From assembly GCA_016584305.1 (NCBI GenBank), contig JACEEZ010020261.1, positions 1 through 64,000 on the forward strand: a stretch of 64,000 bases of DNA. Direction: 5' to 3'. The notes under the pieces were generated by a model that was not told where the DNA came from, searched no databases, and saw only the letters and a list, made by a program, of their open reading frames with translations. Of this stretch, positions 45,260 through 56,959 are shown piece after piece (positions within the stretch are counted from its first letter, which is position 1; each line of letters begins with the position of its first letter). This stretch comes from Chionoecetes opilio (taxonomy: Eukaryota > Arthropoda > Malacostraca > Decapoda > Majidae). The position numbers were made by a program, and so were the translations under genes.

Positions 45260-47470
45260 TGATATTTTTAGTGTTTAAAATTAATAAATTACTAAATATA
45301 TATAAGCACACCCCGATGGAGACAAAATCTTTCTTGTTTTTATTGTATTGTGCATAAAGGGAAGAGCTCTCCCCGAGAGGGGATGTCAAGATATGAAAAA
45401 TAAAAGAAAGATGAAGACAGGAGGGGGTGTGGATAGACTGATGGAGTTAGCTCCTGTGGTGGGGTGCTGATGGAGGAATACAGTGGGGTTGGCTGAAAGT
45501 GTAAAAAATTAATTCTTGGGGGGCGCGCTGATAGGATTTGCCTGTAGGCATTCCCTTTTAATTCACTTCATTTTTTTCAGGTATCCAATCCTCCGTCCCT
45601 TATTCTTTCTAGAAAAAATTTTCTACTAGACTGAGGCGGTGGAACTGGTCTATAAAAAAACGGGTCGGCTTTTTTTTCTTTTTTAAAATTTGGGGAAACG
45701 AAATTTACTCTTTTAAACCCTAAAAAGGTACTTTATCCCTTTACCCCGCCCGTAAGCATGTAATAGACTGTTTTATTTTTCCAAACCCAATTGCCCCCCC
45801 CCCCAAATTTCCTTAAAAATCCAAATGAAAACAACCTCGGGGCCCATGGACTTTTCCTACATCTTGAACTAATTTCCAACATTTAATTAAGAAACTCCTA
45901 CAAAATAACTTGTTACCCTTCTCAGAAACTGAAACCCTTTTTTCACACCCTCCCCAACCTGGGAATTAATCTTCCATCGTAAATTTGCCATTAACCCCCG
46001 GGATGCCCTGGCACTTTTTCCCTTTTTTTCCCTTTAAAATTTAAATCTTCCATCGAAAAGCCCTCTTGTGGGGCTTTGTTTTCTTAATCCTCTTTGCATA
46101 CGGGGCCCCTGAGCTATTCTCGGGGTCTTTGGTTATATGTTTTAAATCAATTTATTCCTTAAATTGAGGGCCACCCTTTGCCACAAATGCCATTTTTGCC
46201 ACCCTAGAGGGTTTTAAGGGGGCGTTAATATTTCTTTTCCTACATCCATGATTTCAAAAAATTTTAGAAGGGGCTTTTCTGGAGATTTCTGCCCTTTTTT
46301 GTGTCGGGCATCTGTGTCTAAGAAAATTGGCCTAAAATGATAAAATTTACAAAAATTAAACAGAGTAGCGCCCAAACAAAAGGTCGCCACCCTGGGGTTT
46401 TTAGAAATTTCTAGTGTCCTCCCTACGCGTCCGTCGGGGCAAAAAAAAAAGTTCCCCAAATTTTGAAACCGTATAAAAACATCCAGATACAAAGCAAAAA
46501 CCGAAAAAACGGGGTTTAGATTAACAGTCATAAAATTAAACCCTACTGTGTATTTTTCTTCAGGGGCCCATACAAATTGGGTAGCGATGCTAAATTTTCG
46601 TAATTTTTGGGGGCGGCTAGCGCTATACTGTTACCCTACGGTACATGTTTCTTTTCTCAATTTTTTCCTTGTGTCCCTTCAAATATCCCGATTTTTTCCT
46701 TTCTCTTACTAGCAGGTTATTTCTGTAAACTTTTTTCCAAACCATTTATCTGTAAATACATACTTGTTGTTGGGTTTTTTCCTCTCCCATTTTTTCTTTT
46801 CCAAAGGTTGGCAGTTGCTTTCCCCCCTAGGGTTTAAAAATTTCAAAATAAACCCCCATTTTGCTTTAAACCCTTTTTATTTTTTTCTTTTTTTTTTCCT
46901 TCTTAATTTTGGGGTGGGAAAACCCCAAAATTTTTGTAAACTCCATAGTTTTAGTACCGAGTAGTTGGGGGAGCTGCCGCTTTTTTATCTTTGTTTCTTC
47001 AAAGATGGCTTTCGTGTCCCCGGGAAAGGGGAGGTTTAAAGTCAAATGGTTTTGGGAAATTTATCCCTTCCCCGGTTCCCTTTTGTGCCCCTCATGAAAC
47101 ATTTTCACTGATACCTCATAAACCGGGTCAAAAAAGGGCCTCTCACCCTTTGGGAGTTTACCAAACGAAATTTTTTTTTATTGACTCAAATCAGACTTTC
47201 CCCCCCCCAACTCCATTGGGGCACAGTCTAAATTTTTGATTTAAAAAAAAAAATAATTTGAGGGTTTGAAATTAAATTCAAAACAGATTTTTGGGTTTTA
47301 TTTTGAACATAAAGCTTTTTGTCAAGGGAAATTTAAATTAAAAAAAAAAATTTGTTTTTCTTTACATCCCTAATTCAATATGCTAAATTAAAAACAATTT
47401 ATTTGGGAAAAAAAAAAAATATACACCAGTAGCCCTCCCTTGGGAGTTTTACATCATTGAAACTTAAAAA
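45260..47470. other. Spacer of the inverted repeat; no gene recognised
   Basis: About 2.2 kb between the inner arms, with the homopolymer-inflated texture seen in D1 and D3. Open frames (for example 46,214-46,531 minus and 46,607-46,837 plus) are rich in Phe and Leu from T runs and match no family. The true reading frame, if any, cannot be judged at this sequence quality. Confidence 0.4.
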
Positions 47471-47479
47471 TTGGTCTAG

Positions 47480-48235
47480 ACAACCCCTAGGAATTCTTAG
47501 GCGGCTTAAAAAAGGAAATTAAATTTTAAAAGTGCCCAATTAGGGGCATTATGCGAATTGGCTCACAAATTCAAATTTTGCATCCGGGGAGTTTCTGCTC
47601 CCTTAGATGTTTTACATTACTTTCAAACATAAAACCTTACTGTCCCCCACAGTTTCCCGGGGTTTTTTCACTATAAGGGCATTTTAGGGAAAGGGGTACC
47701 CTACCCTAGACTAAATTAAAATGAAAAAGGGGTCAGCTAGAACGATTTTTTTTACTTCCAAACCCCAAATACTCTCCACCATATATGGGATGGTGGCAAA
47801 TTTTTTGTGAGAATGAATTTTCCCTTCTTTGATAAGCTCAAGTTTTAAATTTTAAGGGTAAATAGTAGGGGGACTATGAAAAACCAGCTATGGGCCCATG
47901 ACACCCTTTAATACGAAGATTTCCCCAGAAAAAAGAGGAAGTAAATATATAAAAAATGCAATCACTGAAAATTAAAAAAAAATTTATTCATTTTGAAAGG
48001 GGAAAAAACGGAAAAGCCAAAACCCGTCATGCCCTGCACCTATTTTCCCCCCATGTACTAGTTTGACAAGGGAAGGGGCCCAAAGTTGACAGGGAAAGCT
48101 ACGGGTTTCCCTTTTTTAAAAACTATAGGGTTCGTAAGTAAAATTTAAATACTCATTTGAGTGGGGCCCTTTTATCAATTCACATTTCTGTGTAACGAGA
48201 GGGCAAAAGATAACGTAAAAAACAGTTTAGGTGAT
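47480..48235 (-). repeat. Inner right arm of the inverted repeat
   Basis: Reverse complement of 44,525-45,250, as described there. Confidence 0.75.
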
Positions 48236-48329
48236 AAAAATGTATAAATTTAAAGAAACAAAAAGAGGTCCTTTAAATTTTTGGAAAAAATGGCCGACTG
48301 CCTCTTTACTTTGGGGAAAGGGAGGGTAG

Positions 48330-49065
48330 GGGGGGGTGCTTCCTGACGGAGAACAAATCATGTCGCTACAAAGGTGAGGATTTCAAATTTCAACAAAATT
48401 TTTGGGGGGACAGGGTGGGCCCCCCTACGAAGAACAACAGGGAGTTGAGAAAAGGCCGCTGCCTCCGGGTGGGCTTTGCTTTTCCCCGTGACGGGGGGTT
48501 GTCATGGGGGCCTCCTGGAGGGGGAAATAACAAACTGCCCGTTTCAAAGTTTAGATACCCGGCCCGCCCGGTGGGCAAGAGATTCAAGGAGGCCTCCTGA
48601 CAAAACGGGCCCCGGGCCCCGTATAACATGGGAACCGTAAAAAAGCAAAGCTACGGGGTTCCTTTATTTACAAGGAAAATTCGTTTTCTCATGGGGTGTG
48701 CTTTTTATTTTTTCAAAAATTACTGGGGAAATACGACGGGGGAAAAAAATTTTTCCTTTTAAAAAAGACAGTGAAGATGAAAAAAATGTAGAAAAGATGA
48801 AAATGGGGTGGTTGGGAAAAACCACCCGATATTTTTCCTAAAGGCGAAATTTAAACCGCCACGGGAAAACTCCGGGGCCCCTGGGTCCGGGTGGGGTTTT
48901 GGGGAGGAGCCGGGGGGCAAGCTGTTGGGCCTCTCCCCGGGCGGGGGGATGAATGAAAAGTAATCATCTTTCCTTTTGGCGCCCTACATGGCATCCGAAA
49001 AAAACCCCCTTTTTGGATAAACCCCCCAAACCCCCTGGACCGCTAACACCGGCAAATGCGTCGCT
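48330..49065 (-). repeat. Outer right arm of the inverted repeat
   Basis: Carries CTGACGGAGAACAAATCATG and the complement of the 42.6-42.8 kb sequence in smeared form. The 298-codon frame has no counterpart between the inner and outer right arms, so it is extra on the left side. Confidence 0.7.
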
Positions 49066-49089
49066 TTCCCGACATAAAAAAGGGCTACA

Positions 49090-49925
49090 TGCGGATCTTT
49101 TGGGGCCATGATTGTCAGTTTGTCAGGAAATTTTCACTCCGTCTACATCCAGAACATCATGTCTAACCCCTTTCCCCCCAAGGGAAGAATCATTTGGTTT
49201 AAAAATATGCCCATCCCTTTAACCCAATTGAACTTTTACGGGAACACTCGTGGGCCCATGGAAAGTGAAAAAGGCATATACAAGACAGACAAAAAAACTG
49301 CTGTTTTCCCCCGAGGATCCGGGAAAAAAAAAATGGGAAGATGAGGTTTTGGGCCGGACAGTGGAAAAGAGATTAGAAAGAAAATTTTGCGCCCCTTCCC
49401 CAACCAAAACAGACGGGAAATGAGAAAAAAAGGGGAAGTCCCGAAAGGTTTTTGCTTCCCTCTTCTGGTAATCCCCGGGTTTTCCTTTTAAAATTGGGGG
49501 GACTTTCGGCCCAAAGGGGTTTTTAAATGTACTTGGGTTTCCCTTCTCACCCTAGTTTATGAAATCACGCATATTTTCCCTCTTGCAATTTTCGGGAAAA
49601 AATTTTAAAAAATGACTTCCCAACTGTTTTCTTTACTTGCCGGGCTTTGCCCACTTCTTTTTTTCCCACTTTTGGGCCTTTTCTTTTTTTTAGGGCCCCA
49701 TAACCCTTATTTTTGGGTTTCAAAGTTTTGCTTTAAAGGTCCCTTTTGGGTTCGCATTGTTTTTCGTACACTGGCCTGGCTGCCCCCTGCTCGCCTCTGA
49801 CCTGGGGGCCCCGGCATGGGTCTGCTGGGGTGGGCAACAGTTTCGGTGGGGCCCGCGGGCTTTTGGGCCCGGGGAGCGGGCACTGCCCGGGTAGTGTGGA
49901 CGGAGCTTTTGAATTTTAGATCCCT
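49090..49925. mobile_element. PIF/Harbinger deletion derivative, D3 copy
   Basis: Contains MADF-derived sequence on plus (about 49,180-49,390), transposase-derived sequence on minus (about 49,560-49,730) and the TIR-like GTAGTGTGGACGGAGCTTTT near 49,890. No frame survives. Confidence 0.55.
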
Positions 49926-49929
49926 TGGG

Positions 49930-51880
49930 ATTAGGGGCGACAAAGGGGCCCAAAAAAAGCCCCTAAAAACTAGGCCTCGGGCCCTCAGGTGGCGGGGTCA
50001 CTTTTAAACCCCTAGGGAAAAAATGGTTTTCCCTGTTTTTTTGGGGGTGGTGGGTACTTTTCTAACCATCTTTGGGGGAAGATATCTTAGTTACCTCCAA
50101 ACCTTTTCCCGCTAGTATTTGGGGGCCCCCTTAAAAAAAAAAAAAGAATGTTTTTTGGGTGAACGGGGGCCCATATGGGGGGGCAAAAGGGGGAGGGGAA
50201 GGGGCCCCTTCCTTGGGATGTTTGTCCCTCGATTTTTGGCATTGTTGCCCACATTGGGGGGCAAAAATGGGAATTTTCTTTTGTTTTTTCATTTCATAAT
50301 TTCGGGAAATCCCCCTCTGAGGGGCGACAAAAAAAAAGAGAGGAAAGGGATCAGAGTGGGGATCGTCAGCGAGTGGCAATTTTGTCTTCCCCACCAACCC
50401 CAAAACTCCGCATTCCCGCCCCTTTTCCCCCCCAATTTTTTTAGGGGAGTTTGGGGGAAGGGGCCCTCTCCCCCCCCTTTATAATTTGTTTTTTGAGGGA
50501 TCTGACGGGATCTGTGAAGGTCTTTTGGAAAAAAAAAATGTAATAAAGGGGGGTAAAGGGGCTCTGGTACATTTTAAAAACCCAAATTGGGTGGGGGGTT
50601 TTTTAAACCAAAACACTTTGGTTTAAGTTTTCCTGTGAAAATTGTTTCCCCCGATGTGAAAAAAAATGTAGGCAAAATAGGGGTTCATCAAATTTCTACT
50701 CAAAAGTTTGTAGGCTTTTGAAAGGGGGCACATAAAAAAACGCGAGGGGAAAGCCCTACAAGGGAGGACACGAAAAGTCTGAACTTTTACCCCTTAGAAT
50801 TTCCCAGGGAAATTTGTTTTTTAAGGAAATCTTTCCTTTCTTTTCCTGAACTAAGAACCGTCATCCTTCACCGTGGAAAAATTCAACACAAGTTTTGGGG
50901 GAAGCTTTTTTCACAAGACACACCCCTTTTTATTAAACCCAAAACCCAAATTTTTGTTTTCCCCCCCACCGGGGTTTCCAAGTAATTTCATTTAAAGATT
51001 TCCCTTATATTTTATGGGGGAAAAGAGAATACAGAACAGTCCCAAAAATAATGGTCCATGTAGAAAAAAGTGGGTTTGCTCGATATCATTGGCGAACCCC
51101 CTTTTTACGGTTTTTGTTTTTTTTCGTTTACCCCGAAATTTACCCTTTCGTGAGACATGTTTTTAAAGACTTTTTTGTTGTCCTCAAATAAATGTGTTAA
51201 TGTTGAATATCATCTTTCGTTTTATCATGTTTTACTTTTGGCCAAATTGATAATTTTATGCTGTATATTTCCCCCCTTTGTCTAGTGCCCTCATTAAAAG
51301 ATTTCATCTGGACGTGATGACCTTTGTTTTCTATTTTTTTTCGTGTATTTTTTTACGTGACGTTTTTTTAGGGGATGTTTAAGCTTCATCCACCTCAAGT
51401 TTCAGGATTTTATTGATGATGCTTTAGAACTACAATCAAGTAGGTTTAAAGGGTTAATTTAAAACAATAGATAAAATTATTTGTAAGAAAACCCGATAAG
51501 CTATAGTCGAGATTTTTCTAACGATATTTTAAAATATTTGTGGGGGGGTTGGATAATGTCTTTCTTTTTTTTGGGAGGTTGTTTTTTGTCCAGCTTTTAA
51601 TCTTCCGGGTCAGTGAAAAAATCACAAACCCTGGACTGGACAATTTTTTGTCAATTTTTCCCGGAACAGTAAAACACTGCACCTTCCCCTCCTGGCCCAA
51701 AAAATAAAACAGAACCGCAATGCCCACGACGTTTTTATAAGGGCTTTCTTGACAATTTCAGGGGATCGAAAAAATAGGGGCATTGCCCGTTGACGTTGAT
51801 TTTTTGGGGGAACATGGCCCCCGAAAGTTTTTTTTTTTTAGGGAAACCCAATTAAACTTTTTCTTTTATTTGAAAGTTAA
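49930..51880. other. D3 flank between Harbinger and LINE
   Basis: Smeared version of 55,145-56,955. The hairpin is degraded: TTTGCTCGATATCAT near 51,077. Confidence 0.55.
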
Positions 51881-51884
51881 CTAT

Positions 51885-52885
51885 TGATTGTTGATTATAT
51901 TTTAAAACGCCCGCAACCCGCGGGGTTTTTTGAAAGCCTGCTTTCAAAAAGGATACATGAAAAGTAAAACTTTAAAAAAATAAAATTTTAAATATAAATT
52001 TAAAATATTTAAAATAACTGAAAAACAATAAAAAACAAAAAAGTACTTACCAAAAAAAAAAAAAAAATAAGAATTAAAATTAAAAACATCTAACTTGTTG
52101 AGAAAGGGAACCTTCTCAATAAAAGTATGGACTTCATGTCCCGGAGAGAACAACTCTCTCCCAATGCCGGGGGAGACGGAAGCACCGTCCTTTCCACGCG
52201 ACAAAACCCCCCGGGGCAAAAAAATTGCACACGCCCTAGGTCCCCTGACTGGGAGCGGAAAAATCGGGCCAGCAAGTGCCGCACAGTTAAAGGGGGCCAA
52301 ACAATCATCACAGTAAGGGGTGGCCCCCCCCCATGGGGGAACCCCCCTGAGTTTTATAGTGTTTGACCAATACGCAATCGTGCCAAGGCAGTCTCCCCTC
52401 TCCGGGAGAAGGGAAACCCCCAGTAGCTCCAGTCCCTTTGGGTACTTTGGGGGATGGCGGGGGAGTTTTTTTTTGCCCTATAGTAATCCACGTTCCTGCC
52501 CAAATGTTGGAACGATCTATTGGTTGGGGCCCAGCGCAGGGGCCGGAGCCGGGACTGCAAAATGTGATAGAGCTGGTCTTTTTTAAGGGTGCATTTTTTT
52601 TTGGCCCCAAAGGCATCAGGTTCCTTTTAAACCGGCAACCACCACATTTTGGGGCCGGGACCCCCAAAAAAAGCTGACCGTTTTTCCGGGCCCCCGCTTC
52701 TTTTAGGGAAAATAAAAAAACCCTTCCAGGGTGGCATTGGGCCAGCGGGTGGGGGGAGTTTAAAAATTTCATAGTGGGGTTGAAAAAGGCCCTACAAGAA
52801 TCACTAAAAAATTGTAAAGAAAGCCTTTTCCCGGAAAGGGTAAAAAAAAGCATGAGAGCATATAAAATAGCACTTTTTCACCGAT
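51885..52885 (-). pseudogene. I/Jockey-like LINE fragment, D3 copy
   Basis: Counterpart of the D4 LINE at 56,960-57,880 with the same truncated 5' end. Minus-strand frames still show the MMIV..LTVRHLL segment near 52,280. Multiple frameshifts. Confidence 0.65.
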
Positions 52886-53019
52886 GACTTCGACTTCGAC
52901 TTCGGAAAAATGCAAAAATTTTGGTTTTTGAGATCATTTTTACGGGGGGTAAAGGGCAATTAAAAATCGACCAAATTTGTGGGGAGGGTTTAAAAAAATC
53001 AAACACTTAACCCTTTTTT

Positions 53020-54030
53020 TGGGGGGTTTTTTAATAAGGGTCCGCTCAACCCCGTCTCTTATGGCCTCTCCATCCTTCCCGGAAATTTTTGGCTGAAAAA
53101 AAAGAATATCATTTACCGTAAATTCTCTGGGGAAATTCTTTTTGGGGCATCGAATTAAACCCCTTTAATACAACAACTGAAACAGTTCTTAATTAAAAAA
53201 AGTGTTTAATCATTTATTTGTCTGCAAATTGGTAAAATTTTTGGCAAAACAAATTTAATATTTGAAAAATTTAATCTTTTAAAAATCGTCTTTTCTAAAA
53301 AAAAACAAGTTCAAGCAGAATGACTTTTAAAGGGAAAAATCTACTTGTATTTAAGGGATTCACTGAGTAAAACCCTTTTTTTTTGGGGGGGGATATGTCT
53401 CTCTTGCACGAACTTTAACCCAAAAAGTAATTTAAAATGGGTTGGGACCTCCCAAAGAACATTCCGGGATGGAAAACAGTTGAGAGCGTTTTTTTTACTA
53501 TTTCCCGTCCCCAAGACAAATTCTCCTTTATTGGGAAAAGGGATGTGGGGGCGGGGTGGCCAAAGAATATTCCCCGTAGAGGATAGAGAGTGTGTGAGGG
53601 TAAGCGGGTGATAATAGTTAGGGGTGACAGTTTCTTTTTTTTTTTGGGATTAGGAGTATCAAGAATTTTAAGGGTGTGAGGTAAAAGGGGCGGGGGGGCC
53701 GTCTGAGTTTTCCCACCCATGTGGTGTCTACAGGAAAATGGATGATAACAGATCCTGCCGGCGGGGTGGTTTCCCGTGGAGATGGGGTGAAACGCCACAC
53801 TCCTTTTTTTTGGTTAAATGTTCGTCGCAAGACCGACAGACCACCCAAAAAAAGGGTTTCTCAATTGGGAAAGGGGTTACAAAAAAGTAGGGTATTTTTC
53901 CCGAAGCCTCAATTTTTGCTTGGAAAATTGGGGTTTTTTTTTGAAAAAAACCCATTTTTAAAAAATTGATTTTTAAAAATTCAATTGTTTTGCCAATTTT
54001 TCACCAAGTTGGGAGACAAATTTAAAAACT
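53020..54030. mobile_element. Foldback MITE, D3 copy, cut off on the right
   Basis: Matches 57,997 onward with homopolymer inflation. The second arm ends at GGGAGACAAATTTAAAA (about 54,030), about 160 bases short of the terminus, where it joins clean, unrelated sequence. Confidence 0.7.
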
Positions 54031-54493
54031 TGTGAAGCATTCCTTACAAGAAGATTGTTCATCGAGTGGCTATATATATCCTTATGGTATACAAAAGATA
54101 CTTAAGAGAGTGAAGATGAGAAAAAATGTATAATGTGAGATATGGTAAATCCACCCAGAGTATCCTACGGCGAATTAATCCGCCACGGAAATCTCCGGCC
54201 GTGGGGTCGGCTGGGGTGAGGCAGGAGCCGGGAGCAAGCTGTTGCCTCTCCGCGCGGCGGGATGAAATGAAAAGTAATCATCGTACCTCTGGCGCCCTAC
54301 ATGGCATCCGAAAACACAACCTTCTGGATAACCAAACCTCCTGGACCGCTACACCGGCAGTGCGTCGCTGCCAGACATACGAGGCTACATGCGGATCTTT
54401 GGAGCCATGATTGTCAGTTTGTCAGGAATTTACACTACGTCTACATCAGAACATCATGTCTACCCCTCCGCCCAGCAAGAATCAGTGGTCAAG

Positions 54494-54720
54494 ATATGCG
54501 ATCCTTCACCTAATTGAACTTTATCGGCAACACTCGTGCCTATGGAAAGTGAAAATGGACATATACAGAGACAGACAAAAAAGCTGCTGCTTTCCAGAGT
54601 ATCGCAAAGGAAATGCAAGATGTAGGTGTGTCCGTGACAGTGGATGAGATTAGAAAGAAAATAGACGCACTCCGCAACCAACACAGACGGGAACTGAGAA
54701 AAAAAGTGGTCAGAAAGGTA
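54494..54720 (+). pseudogene. MADF (Myb/SANT-like) domain fragment
   Basis: Reads LIELYRQHSCLWKVK then DIYRDRQK and, after a missing base in an A run near 54,583, a second frame ending VTVDEIRKKIDALRNQHRRE. This is the three-helix MADF DNA-binding fold found in the accessory protein of Harbinger elements, which helps the transposase reach DNA and the nucleus. An AAAGGTAATG at 54,713-54,722 could be the original exon-intron border. All downstream coding sequence is gone. Confidence 0.7.
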
Positions 54721-55118
54721 ATGCTGTCCCTCATTCTGGTATCCTGCTTTTCTCTATATGGTGTTACTTTCGCAAGGAGTTTATAGAATGTATTTGGGTC
54801 CATTCTCACATAGGTTATGAAGTCACGCATATTTCCATCTTGCAATTCTCGAAAAATCGTAACATGACTTCCCAACTGTTTTCTTTTACTTAGCCAGTCT
54901 TTGCACCACTTCTTTTTCTCCACTTTGTCCTTTGTCTTTTTCAGGCACATAACAATGATTATGGTACACAGTTTTAGCTTCTTACGGTCCTTCTTGCTTC
55001 GCATTGTTGTCGTACACTGCCTGGCTGCCCAGCTGCTCGCCTCTGACTGGGCCAGGCAGGCTCTGCTGTGTGGACAACAGTTTCGGTGTGCCCGCGGGCT
55101 TTTGCCGGTGACGGGCAC
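54714..55118 (-). pseudogene. Harbinger transposase N-terminal fragment
   Basis: An open minus-strand frame. Residues about 71-135 (WCKDWLSKRKQLGSHVTIFR, then RMDPNTFYKLLAKVTP and DTRMRDSI) are the N-terminal helical domain of a Harbinger nuclease. The usual start is probably the Met near residue 39 (about 55,002), since the upstream codons run into the terminal repeat. The frame continues past 54,714 only as antisense MADF sequence. The DDE catalytic domain is missing. Confidence 0.7.
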
Positions 55119-55144
55119 TGCCCGCTAGTGTGGACGGAGCTTTA

Positions 55145-56955
55145 GAATATAGATCTTGGTATAGACGACACGGCCAAATAAAGCCCGTCAAGAACTAGGC
55201 ATCGCCGTCACTGGCGTGTCACTTCATCATAGCATAAGTGGTTTTCGTGTTTTATTGCGGTGCTGGATACTTTTCTACCATCTGGAGGTAGATATCTTAG
55301 TACCTCCAACCTTCCTGCTAGTATGTGGGCCGCTATAAGAATGTTTTTTGGATGAACTGTGGCCCATATAGGGGGTGCAATGGGGTAGTGAAGGGACGCT
55401 CATGTATGTAGTGTCTCAGATAATTGGCATTGATGTGCCCACATTAGTGGCAAGATGAATTGTCTTCGTTTGTCATTTCATAATAGCAGGCAAATCCAAG
55501 TCTGAGGCGACAAGAGAAAGAGAGAGGAGGCATCAGAGTGGCATCGTCAGCGAGTGTCAATTTCGTCTTCCCCACCCTAAAACTCCGCATTCCCGCCAGT
55601 GTCCCAAGTTTGTTTGGGTAGAGGGGAAGGGGCATCTCTCCCCCACTTTATAATTACGTTTTAGAGGTATCTGACGGGATCTGTGAAGGTCTGGAGAAAA
55701 AAAAAATAGTAATAAGGGCGGTAAAGGACTCTGGTACATTTTACCCAAATTGCTGGGGGTTTTTACCATCACTTTGGTGTTAAGTTTCCCTGATGAAACT
55801 TGTTTCCCTGATGTGAAAAAATAATGTAGGCAATATAGGGTTACATCAATTACTCACTTCAAAAGTTGTAGGCTTGGTAGGTGGCACATAAAACACGCGA
55901 GGAACGACGTACAAGGGAGGACACGAAATGTCTGAACTTCACCCCTGAGAAGTCCGAGCAATAGTTTTCAAGAAGTCTGCCTTCTTACCTGAACTAGAAC
56001 CGTCATCCTTCACCGTGGAAACATTCAACAGCAAGTTGGGTGAAGCTTTGCACAAGACACACCCGTGTTATTACACCAAACATGTCCCCACGCTACAAGT
56101 AATAGCAGTAATGATTTCCCTTATATCATGGGCAGAGAAGAGAATACAGAGACAGTCTAAGATAATGGTCACATGTAGAAAAAAGTGGGTCGCTCGATAT
56201 CATATCGAGCGACCCACTTTTTACGTTTCGTTTTTTACGTTTACACGAAATTTACGTTTCGTGAGACATGTTTTAATGACTTGTTTGTTGTCCTCAAATA
56301 AATGTGTTAGATGTTGAATATCATCTTTCGTATATCATGTGTTTACTTGTAGGCAAATTGATAATTTGATGCTGTATATTTCACTTGGTCTAGTGCCCTC
56401 ATAAAAGATTTCATCTGGACGTGATGACCTTTGTTTTCTATTTTTGCGTGTATTTATTACTGTGACGTCGTTTTAGTGATGTCAAGCTTCATCCACTCAG
56501 TACAGGATTGATTGATGATGCTGAGATCTACAATCAAGTAGGTTAAGGAATTAATTAATACAATAGATAAGTTATTGTAAGAATACACGATAAGCATAAT
56601 AGTCGAGATTTACTAACGATATTTTAACTATTATGTGGCGGTTGGATAATGTCTTTCTTTTTTTTGCAGGTTGTTTTGTCAACAGCTCTGAATCTACGGC
56701 TCAGTGAAACATCACACCATGGACTGGACAATTTGTGTCATTTGCCAGAACAGTAGAGACACTGCACCTCTCTCATGTCCAAAGAATAGACAGAACCGCA
56801 ATGCTGACGACGTCTATAAGGACTTTCTTGACAATGTCAGAGATCGAAAAGATAGGTGCATTGCCCGTTGACGTTGATTTTGGCGAACATGGCACCCCAG
56901 AAAGTTGTTTGGGTTTTAGAACCCATATCTTTTTCTGTATTTGAAAGTTACTATT
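55145..56955. other. D4 flank between Harbinger and LINE
   Basis: Complement of 24,223-26,064 with good overall agreement. No gene recognised. Holds the best copy of the hairpin. The LINE target is GAAAGTTACT at 56,942-56,951 (complement of AGTAACTTTC). Confidence 0.6.
56180..56222. repeat. 43-nt hairpin, 21-bp perfect arms
   Basis: Arms 56,180-56,200 and 56,202-56,222 pair perfectly around one C. The core is GTGGGTCGCTCGATAT and the outer arm is A/T. It is followed by two TTTACGTTTCG motifs within 45 bases (56,219-56,262). Present in D2 with one gap, decayed in D3, half-lost in D1. Confidence 0.95.
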
Positions 56956-56959
56956 GATT

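Larger units (their letters stand above)
48780..54030 (-). repeat. Block D3: smeared tandem copy of D4
   Basis: Follows 54,110-58,930 in the same orientation: repeat arm, Harbinger piece, flank, LINE, R fragment and MITE. It shares D4's particular LINE/R junction at GACTTCGACTTCGACTTCGG (52,883-52,905 against 57,865-57,885). It ends abruptly at about 54,030 inside the MITE arm. Homopolymers are inflated throughout. Confidence 0.8.
54345..55141. mobile_element. PIF/Harbinger deletion derivative, D4 copy
   Basis: The right end GTGTGGACGGAGCT is followed by TTA (complement of TAA) and GAATATA, matching the D2 terminus. The left terminus has been replaced at about 54,345 by the 42.5-kb repeat arm (GTAGCGGTCC in complement). 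Inside, MADF (plus) and transposase (minus) 5' ends meet at about 54,715. Confidence 0.7.

Noticed and set aside
50119..50484. 121-codon plus-strand frame rich in Gly, Lys and Phe
   Set aside because: Composition comes from inflated G, A and T runs. The clean counterpart at 55.3-55.6 kb has no such frame.
52308..52853. Minus-strand 181-codon frame
   Set aside because: It is the smeared LINE copy read in mixed frames. The clean counterpart at 57.1-57.9 kb shows the true frame, so this one is accidental.
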